A stretch of 20,609 nt of DNA. Origin: an uncultured Parasphingopyxis sp. GTDB lineage: Bacteria > Pseudomonadota > Alphaproteobacteria > Sphingomonadales > Sphingomonadaceae. The stretch is taken from NCBI GenBank assembly GCA_905479515.1, contig CAJQMX010000009.1, positions 1 through 20,609 on the forward strand, written 5' to 3'. Below the pieces are notes generated by a model. The model was not told where the DNA came from. It worked only from the letters and a program-made list of their open reading frames with translations, and made no database searches. The translations under genes were made by a program, and so were the position numbers. Below are positions 15,720 to 20,609 of this stretch, piece after piece. The first letter of the stretch is position 1, and every line of letters starts with the position of its first letter.

Positions 15720-17273
15720 TTAGTTTCTATCCCAGAAAGCATAGGTTTTGAGGAACCGATTTACATCCTTGAAAAGCTTTTTTTCGGTCAATTTGGCTTC
15801 GCGGCGGTGCCATCCGATGACAATACCAGCGGTATAAAGCCATGCTGGAGTGGCAGGATCGGATTTCACACCCATCAATTTCTCGACAAGCAGTTCCGCA
15901 GCGAGGACATCATTCAAAAAACCCAGCCCAGCCTGAACCGGATTGAGCCTCTTCTGAAAAATAGAAACTTGCTTATCTAGATATATATTAGCACAAAAAT
16001 CTATAGTATAACGTAGTTTCTTAACAGATAATCTTAGCTTATGCCGTTCGTCCTCGGACATTTTACCAAGCTTTTTAAACTTTTTGCGCACGATTTTATT
16101 CTGCTTTTTGAGCTGCTTTGCGCAAAACTTTCTAACCGGCTCTGACAGGTCTATTGCTTTTGAAGATGCTGCACTATCCCACCAGTTATCACTACACCGC
16201 CAGATACTAAGTTCCAGAATAAATTCCGTATAGCGCGCGGAATTGACTGCGCTGCGGGCTTGTTTGCGATGAAGAACTCTTTCTTTCTCTGCAGCCGATA
16301 AAAGCAGTTCAAATCCGGTTGTCGGTCTGGAAAGTTTGGCGACTGGTGCCACAAATTCATCGATAAAAACATCCCAGCTGCGCGCTGCCGATAGTTCATC
16401 GCCGAGCCATTGTGCTTCACCCACAATCCGATCATATTTTTCCTGGACAATATTGGTCTGGAAAACCTCCAAGCCTGCACGCAAACGCCGCAAGGCAACA
16501 CGCATTTGATGGATGGCTTCGGCATCGCCCAGCAGAACGAGCGCTTCGTTGGCTAGTAGAGAACTGATTGTCTGCTGGAGATTGTCAACAACGGCCTGCT
16601 CTGCAGTGGAATTCTTCAACAGCTTAGGCCGTTGCCATTTTTGAGCGCGTGGTTCTTCCTTGGATAACAATGAATAGCCACGCGCTGCTTTGCTCACGGT
16701 GCTGATCCGGAATGGCACTGTCTGATTAATTATTCGCCCAAGTTCAAATATATGAGCGGCTGAACCGCTCAAAAGTTCAAGCTCGAATTCACAAATTGGC
16801 TGGACTGCATCACCTAGGGTGACTTCGCCGACATCGATGTCGAGCGACACTGTCGTACCATCATCAAATTTGAGTTTACGGGACTGCCTTCTAACAACGG
16901 ATTGGAAAACAGCTTGTAGATTGTCTCCCGTCAACCGTTTTAACTTGGTCCGGATTTTCTTGTTTTCAAGAAGGTCAATTTGTGGGATTTGATCCGGTAT
17001 TTTAGCCTCCCATTCTGTTCTCCCTATGATCGCACCCAGAGGTTCGCTTTGCCGTTTCAGGCACTGGGTATAAGTCTGACCGGTTTTGCGTACGCGCAAT
17101 GAAAAACCGTGCTTGTTCAGCGCGTGATCCGGCGTATCAAAATATGTCGTTGTCAGTACTCGAGAAACTGCTTTGTCAACTGCCAGCTCCCTAATGACAG
17201 AAAGACCTTTTAACTGCTCTAGCTGTTCAGCCTTGAAGACCCCTTTCAATTCCATTTCATTGTTAATCGACAC
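15720..17273 (-). CDS. CYTH and CHAD domain protein (triphosphatase / polyphosphate-binding)
   Basis: 517 aa. The CYTH domain (about 1-215) starts with the ExExK motif E6-M-E8-L-K10, then TTTYFDTPDHALNKHGFSLRVRK (41-63) and RTEWEAKI (85-92). This is the triphosphate tunnel fold, which in bacteria often hydrolyses inorganic triphosphate. The CHAD domain (about 225-517) has DAEAIHQMRVALRRLRAGLEVF and KLRLSVKKLRYTIDFC, helices rich in His/Lys/Arg that bind polyphosphate in studied members. The start is GTG at 17273 with AAGGAAAG upstream; the ATG seven codons in would remove Glu6 of ExExK. It sits directly before pit and in the block containing ppk2. Confidence 0.93.
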   Translation of the reverse strand: MSINNEMELKGVFKAEQLEQLKGLSVIRELAVDKAVSRVLTTTYFDTPDHALNKHGFSLRVRKTGQTYTQCLKRQSEPLGAIIGRTEWEAKIPDQIPQIDLLENKKIRTKLKRLTGDNLQAVFQSVVRRQSRKLKFDDGTTVSLDIDVGEVTLGDAVQPICEFELELLSGSAAHIFELGRIINQTVPFRISTVSKAARGYSLLSKEEPRAQKWQRPKLLKNSTAEQAVVDNLQQTISSLLANEALVLLGDAEAIHQMRVALRRLRAGLEVFQTNIVQEKYDRIVGEAQWLGDELSAARSWDVFIDEFVAPVAKLSRPTTGFELLLSAAEKERVLHRKQARSAVNSARYTEFILELSIWRCSDNWWDSAASSKAIDLSEPVRKFCAKQLKKQNKIVRKKFKKLGKMSEDERHKLRLSVKKLRYTIDFCANIYLDKQVSIFQKRLNPVQAGLGFLNDVLAAELLVEKLMGVKSDPATPAWLYTAGIVIGWHRREAKLTEKKLFKDVNRFLKTYAFWDRN

Positions 17274-17376
17274 TGGTTCTTTCCTTTGCAGTAAAGCGGT
17301 TCTGCGGGATTCCGCGCTCGCTAGTTAAATTGCAGGCCAACGCATGAAATGCTTGGGTCACTCCGTCCGGTCAGAG

Positions 17377-17607
17377 TCAGGCATCTTGATGTTCTCGGTG
17401 ATGGCTGGTCTCATGACGGATTGTCGTTGGTTCAAGCTCAGCGCAGGTTTGCGCACGATCAATCCGCGATAATACTCCGCGCAATTCATCTGCCTCGGCG
17501 GTGTCTTGCTGCCCGTGCGTTTCCAGCCTTGCAAGCTTCTGCCGGAAAATTGGGGCGTACATCGTGATAATTTCTCGGTTTGCATTATCATTTTTGGCAT
17601 CGTCCAT
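17377..17607 (-). CDS. Small hydrophilic protein of unknown function, first gene after an ECF-type promoter
   Basis: 76 aa. The ATG at 17607 has GGAG eight bases upstream, which decides this frame over a TTG-start frame at 17621 on the same strand. It is charged and probably helical (MDDAKNDNANREIITMYAPIF..., ADELRGVLSRIDRAQT), with one Cys and a His/Arg-rich end (RHETSHHREHQDA). There is no signal peptide or membrane segment. I do not recognise a family. A TGTAAC-N16-CGTC element lies about 105 bp upstream on the same strand, and the CYTH-CHAD gene starts 103 bp downstream, so it may head the phosphate block. It could also be spurious coding over a leader RNA. Confidence 0.6.
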   Translation of the reverse strand: MDDAKNDNANREIITMYAPIFRQKLARLETHGQQDTAEADELRGVLSRIDRAQTCAELEPTTIRHETSHHREHQDA

Positions 17608-17711
17608 CTGAAATTCTCCAAAGCTTACCTATGTGATTGCATACATGGTGATGGCTCAAACCAGCGGCGTTCCACGACATCAGGAACGGTTCGATTGGGT
17701 TCAATTATAAG

Positions 17712-17737
17712 GACGTGGCAAACGATGATTTGTTACA
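17712..17737 (-). promoter_or_regulatory. ECF-type promoter TGTAAC-N16-CGTC before the 76-aa gene / CYTH-CHAD block
   Basis: On the minus strand TGTAAC occupies 17737-17732, within AAGTGTAACAAA, then 16 bp, then CGTC at 17715-17712. It lies in the gap between cfa (ends 17782) and the 76-aa gene (starts 17607). Transcription would start near 17704 and could run on into the CYTH-CHAD, pit and later genes. Confidence 0.65.
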
Positions 17738-17781
17738 CTTATGTTAAATGTACCTCCAAGCCTTCATGCCAAACTCTAGGA

Positions 17782-19014
17782 TCATGCAGCGCGCCTTGAA
17801 TTCTCTTCCTCTGCTTGCGAATGAACCAGATAGTCGCGCGTAAGCGGAACAGCGTCCTGTTTTTTGGCTAATTGAACCTGAAAAACCACATGGCCATTTT
17901 GTCTGAACGCGAGCTCGCTGACGACAAGGTAGAATCGCCACATCCGGCAGAACCGTTCATCATATATTTTTCGAACCTCATCGATTTTTTGTTCGAATCT
18001 GTCGCGCCATGCTTTCAGGGTCTCGGCGTAATGGAGGCGCCAGACTTCGACATCTGTGACATATAAGCCTGAACGCTCAGCAGCGGCCATTACTTCGGAA
18101 AGAGCCGGAGAATAGCCTCCGGGGAATATATATTTTGCAATCCACGGGTTTGTTGCACCCGGACCATCGGCTCGACCAATAAAATGCAGGAGCGCTATAC
18201 CGTCGTCCGCGAGACTGCCATGTAACTTGGAAAAAAACTCCGAATAATGGGGTATCCCGACATGCTCGAACATACCGACCGACACAATGCGATCAAAGGT
18301 TTCGGTGACCTCTCGATAATCTTGCAGACGAAATTCTGCGCAGGCGCCTGCCTGCAATTTTTCTGCCCTCTCGAGGGCTACGTTGTGCTGCTCACATGAC
18401 AGCGTGACCCCGGTTACTTGTGCGCCATGCTCTTTGGCCAGATGAAGGCCAAGCCCGCCCCAACCGCACCCGATATCCAAAACGCGATGACCTGGTTCAA
18501 GCATTAGCTTGGCGGCAATATGATGCTTCTTGCTTTTTTGTGCCGTTTCCAGGCTGTCATCGGGACTGGTAAAATATGCGCAGGAATATTGCATATCATC
18601 GTCCAGAAAGAGCCGATAAAAATCTTTCGAAAGATCGTAATGATGCGCCACATTGTTGCGCGCTATGATTAGCGGATTATGTTGAGTAAAATATCGATGA
18701 AATTGCCGATAAAGGGCAATTTTGCGAGAAAACCAGCTTGGGCGTTGCAACGATTGGTTGTTGATCAAGAATTCCAGCAATCCATAAATATCGTCATTTG
18801 CTACGGTCAGCGAACCGTCCATATAGGCCTCGCCCAGAACAAGTTCGGGGTTGAGGAAAAGCTTCCTGGGCAGACCGCGCGAATGTATGTTGATTTGTAC
18901 TATATTCTCACAATCTGAGCCATATTGCTGTTCCTGTCCGTCCGGAAAGATTACACGCAGGCCACCGGTTTTTATAAAACTGGATAGAAATTTTGATAGT
19001 AGATATGTCCACAT
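17782..19014 (-). CDS. cfa: Cyclopropane-fatty-acyl-phospholipid synthase
   Basis: 410 aa. The N-terminal lipid-binding part (1-110) has GEAYMDGSLTVANDDIYGLLEFL (61-83). Then NNVAHHYDLSKDFYRLFLD (120-138), CAYF (Cys145), and the S-adenosylmethionine site VLDIGCGWGGLGLHLA (178-193). Further family motifs are GVTLSCEQ (202-209), SVGMFEHVG (245-253), LLHFIG (275-280) and NPWIAKYIFPGG (289-300). It adds a methylene group to unsaturated acyl chains of membrane phospholipids, a known stationary-phase, acid and stress response. His-Phe-Ile-Gly replaces the more usual HTIG. GAGGAAAG precedes the ATG. A TGTAAC-N16-CGTC element 79 bp upstream on the same strand and the divergent ECF sigma gene next door suggest direct control. 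Confidence 0.95.
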   Translation of the reverse strand: MWTYLLSKFLSSFIKTGGLRVIFPDGQEQQYGSDCENIVQINIHSRGLPRKLFLNPELVLGEAYMDGSLTVANDDIYGLLEFLINNQSLQRPSWFSRKIALYRQFHRYFTQHNPLIIARNNVAHHYDLSKDFYRLFLDDDMQYSCAYFTSPDDSLETAQKSKKHHIAAKLMLEPGHRVLDIGCGWGGLGLHLAKEHGAQVTGVTLSCEQHNVALERAEKLQAGACAEFRLQDYREVTETFDRIVSVGMFEHVGIPHYSEFFSKLHGSLADDGIALLHFIGRADGPGATNPWIAKYIFPGGYSPALSEVMAAAERSGLYVTDVEVWRLHYAETLKAWRDRFEQKIDEVRKIYDERFCRMWRFYLVVSELAFRQNGHVVFQVQLAKKQDAVPLTRDYLVHSQAEEENSRRAA

Positions 19015-19092
19015 TTGCTTTCCTCACTATCGATCGCTAATTGCAAGACAGGGCTATTCGGCCCGCTGGAAATCTCTCGCGTCAATAAGAAG

Positions 19093-19118
19093 GACGGCAA
19101 CGGCGCGCGTTCGTTACA
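19093..19118 (-). promoter_or_regulatory. ECF-type promoter TGTAAC-N16-CGTC before cfa
   Basis: On the minus strand TGTAAC at 19118-19113 lies in AAACTGTAACGAA, then 16 bp, then CGTC at 19096-19093. The expected transcript starts near 19085, about 70 nt before the cfa ATG. It lies in the 201-bp divergent gap between cfa and the ECF sigma gene. No copy pointing at the sigma gene was seen in that gap. Confidence 0.7.
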
Positions 19119-19215
19119 GTTTGACAATGACAAGGCAATCGGGTCCACTAAACAGCTTAGACATGACAAGATAAAGGCGCGGAACGACCAAGGCGCTGCT
19201 TGCCGGGAGTGAATT

Positions 19216-19809
19216 ATGGCATCTGAAGATAATGAACCGGGGGAGGACTATTCGGTGCATAAGGTCATGGCCGAAGTCCAAGCCGAGTTCCTGCGATATT
19301 TGGTGTATAAGCTTGGGAACCGAGACGAAGCAGCGGACGTGCTGCAGAATTTCTACGTCAGGGTGTTGGATCGTATTGAAGATGTACGAGACAGCGAAAA
19401 ATTAAGAGGATGGATGCGCAAGGTGCTCCATACAACCTTGATCGACCATTATCGCACTCAGAGCAAACGACGCGGCATTGAAAAGGAATATGCAAACTTC
19501 GAAAAGCTGATGGATAGCGAAGAAACGGAACATGAGTTGGACCGCATGATTTGCATTTGTCTGTATCAGCTCCTCCCAACCCTAAAATCCGATTATGCCG
19601 ATCTTCTCTGGCGTATCGACATCGTCGGCGAAGCCCGCGAGAGTGTATCCGCCTCCCTGGGTATCCGTGAGAGCAATTTACGGGTCCGTTTGCACCGGGC
19701 GCGTCACGCTTTGCGCACCAGATTGAAAGAAACATGTGAAACCTGTCCTGTGCATGGATTTCTCAATTGCGATTGTTCACATGCGACCCACTCCGTTCCC
19801 TTAGATTGA
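19216..19809 (+). CDS. ECF-type sigma factor with Cys/His-rich C-terminal tail
   Basis: 197 aa; GGGAG lies six bases before the ATG. Sigma region 2 is about residues 22-85 (FLRYLVYKLGNRDEAADVLQNFYVRVLDRIEDV, then LRGWMRKVLHTTLIDHYR). Region 4 is about 112-170, with the helix-turn-helix SVSASLGIRESNLRVRLHRARHALR. After it comes a tail with C174-x2-C177-x2-H180-x4-C185-x-C187 and further His at 189 and 192, which looks like a metal- or redox-binding site. Cys113 and Cys115 lie at the region 4 border. No anti-sigma gene is adjacent. In the CorE type of ECF factor a Cys-rich tail senses copper directly; the next gene here is a copper-type ATPase, so a similar mode is inferred. It is divergent from cfa. 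Confidence 0.9.
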   Translation: MASEDNEPGEDYSVHKVMAEVQAEFLRYLVYKLGNRDEAADVLQNFYVRVLDRIEDVRDSEKLRGWMRKVLHTTLIDHYRTQSKRRGIEKEYANFEKLMDSEETEHELDRMICICLYQLLPTLKSDYADLLWRIDIVGEARESVSASLGIRESNLRVRLHRARHALRTRLKETCETCPVHGFLNCDCSHATHSVPLD

Positions 19810-19827
19810 GCTCTGCTGTCGTTCGAC

Positions 19828-19853
19828 TGTAACGAAGCGCATCCCGTTCCGTC
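19828..19853 (+). promoter_or_regulatory. ECF-type promoter TGTAAC-N16-CGTC before the copper ATPase
   Basis: TGTAAC at 19828-19833 in GACTGTAACGAA, then 16 bp, then CGTC at 19850-19853. It starts 19 bp after the stop of the ECF sigma gene, so the ATPase gene appears to have its own promoter with a leader of about 130 nt. Confidence 0.68.
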
Positions 19854-19991
19854 TATCTTGCTGCCGGGTTCAGTATCGTGGTTGCGCGCTGTCCGCCTAC
19901 CAACGGTCTTTTGACTGGCTGATATCTAAAACCATGCTGTGGCTTGGCAGATTACTGCCAAAATATATGCAAAATCTAAGAAGGAATCACA

Positions 19992-20609
19992 ATGCGGACC
20001 GCTGTACTTGAAGTCTCTGGGTTGATTTCACCGCTCAGTTCACAGGGTGTTGAAAAACAGCTTTCCAAGTTAAGGGGGATTGAAAAAGTATCGGTAAACC
20101 ATGCCAGCGGCAGCGCCACCGTAACTTTCGATGAAAAAGAAATAGAGCTCGTAGAAATCGAAACAAAAATTGCCGAGTGCGGCTATCACTGCGACGGAGA
20201 GCTGTTGCCAAAGCATTTATGCGAAAAAGGACAACAAAAGACCGGCGCTCCTGATCATAAGAAACACGCCGATCATGGCAAAAAAGCCACTACGTCGAGC
20301 GAAAATGACAAGCAGGCCGCTACCGATCATACCGCGCATGAAATGGGCCATGGCGGCGGTAAGGATATGGCTGACATGGTAAAAGATATGCGCAATCGCT
20401 TCTGGATTGCGCTGATATTTGCTATTCCCATTTTCATTTATTCGCCAATGGGCGGACTATTTACGCCGCCAGCGCCGCCTTTTGGGCTGCGCCTGGATCT
20501 TTGGCTATTTATCCTTGGCAGCGCAGCGATAGTTTATCCGAGCTGGCCTTTCTTTGTTGCAGCTTGGCGCGCGCTGCGAAACGGCGTTCTCAATATGGCG
20601 GTGCTTGTC
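19992..20609 (+). CDS. Copper-type P1B ATPase, N-terminal part (runs off the window)
   Basis: 206 codons are visible, open at the right edge. AAGGA six bases upstream marks the ATG. Residues 1-70 form an HMA-like fold (VSGLISPLSSQGVEKQL, then VNHASGSATVTFDE), but the metal site MxCxxC is replaced by L-I-S-P-L-S; a CGYHC pair follows near residue 64. A His-rich linker comes next (DHKKHADHGKK, then TDHTAHEMGHGGGKDM). The first transmembrane helices follow (RFWIALIFAIPIFIYSP and LWLFILGSAAIVYPSWPFF), then LRNGVLNMAVLV as in heavy-metal ATPases. The CPC/CPH, DKTGT and HP motifs lie outside the window, so Cu(I) versus Cu(II)/Ag is open. It follows the ECF sigma gene and has an ECF-type promoter. 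Confidence 0.88.
   Translation, partial: MRTAVLEVSGLISPLSSQGVEKQLSKLRGIEKVSVNHASGSATVTFDEKEIELVEIETKIAECGYHCDGELLPKHLCEKGQQKTGAPDHKKHADHGKKATTSSENDKQAATDHTAHEMGHGGGKDMADMVKDMRNRFWIALIFAIPIFIYSPMGGLFTPPAPPFGLRLDLWLFILGSAAIVYPSWPFFVAAWRALRNGVLNMAVLV

Noticed and set aside
17358..17621. Alternative minus-strand frame over the 76-aa gene
   Set aside because: It needs a TTG start without a ribosome site, whereas the 76-aa frame has ATG with GGAG upstream.
1..20609. Mobile elements, CRISPR arrays, tRNA or rRNA genes
   Set aside because: No transposase, integrase, direct-repeat array or recognisable structural RNA was seen, so the block does not show clear signs of recent transfer.

Overview
The window looks like chromosomal DNA of an alphaproteobacterium, most likely a sphingomonad (order Sphingomonadales). 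This is inferred from the style of its CopB, PBP2, copper-ATPase and CYTH/CHAD proteins and from its medium GC content; no rRNA or tRNA is present to confirm it. Copper genes sit at both ends. The left edge carries the last codons of a CopA-type multicopper oxidase, then copB, a small two-helix membrane protein, a secreted NTF2-like protein and a PepSY membrane protein (1-2788, all +). The right edge carries an ECF sigma factor and the first 206 codons of a copper-type P1B ATPase (19216-20609, +).

Between them lies a stress, phosphate and envelope block. An APC-type permease and an isoprenylcysteine-methyltransferase-like membrane protein are on the minus strand (2897-4821). A tandem universal stress protein, an alpha/beta hydrolase and a cardiolipin synthase are on the plus strand (5209-8537). 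A continuous minus-strand block then runs from 19014 down to 8521: cyclopropane-fatty-acid synthase, an unknown 76-aa protein, a CYTH-CHAD protein, a Pit phosphate transporter, an MgtC/DUF4010 membrane protein, a DUF47 (PhoU-like) protein, PPK2 polyphosphate kinase, an EamA transporter and a lone PBP2. Gaps inside this block are under 175 bp, so much of it could be co-transcribed.

The main discovery is a repeated promoter-like element, TGTAAC-N16-CGTC, with exactly 16 bp between the two halves. It occurs five times, each time intergenic and each time pointing at a gene: the copper ATPase, cfa, the 76-aa gene that heads the CYTH-CHAD/Pit/PPK2 block, the universal stress protein gene and the methyltransferase-like gene. 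Its form is that of an ECF sigma promoter. The ECF sigma gene in the window lies between two of the copies, has a Cys/His-rich C-terminal tail and has no visible anti-sigma gene beside it. The proposal is a locally encoded, metal- or redox-responsive regulon that links copper export, membrane-lipid remodelling (CFA, and perhaps cardiolipin), polyphosphate/phosphate handling and a universal stress protein.

No insertion sequence, integrase, CRISPR array, tRNA or rRNA was recognised. The only gene-free stretch over 300 bp is 4822-5208, which holds two of the promoter elements in divergent orientation.
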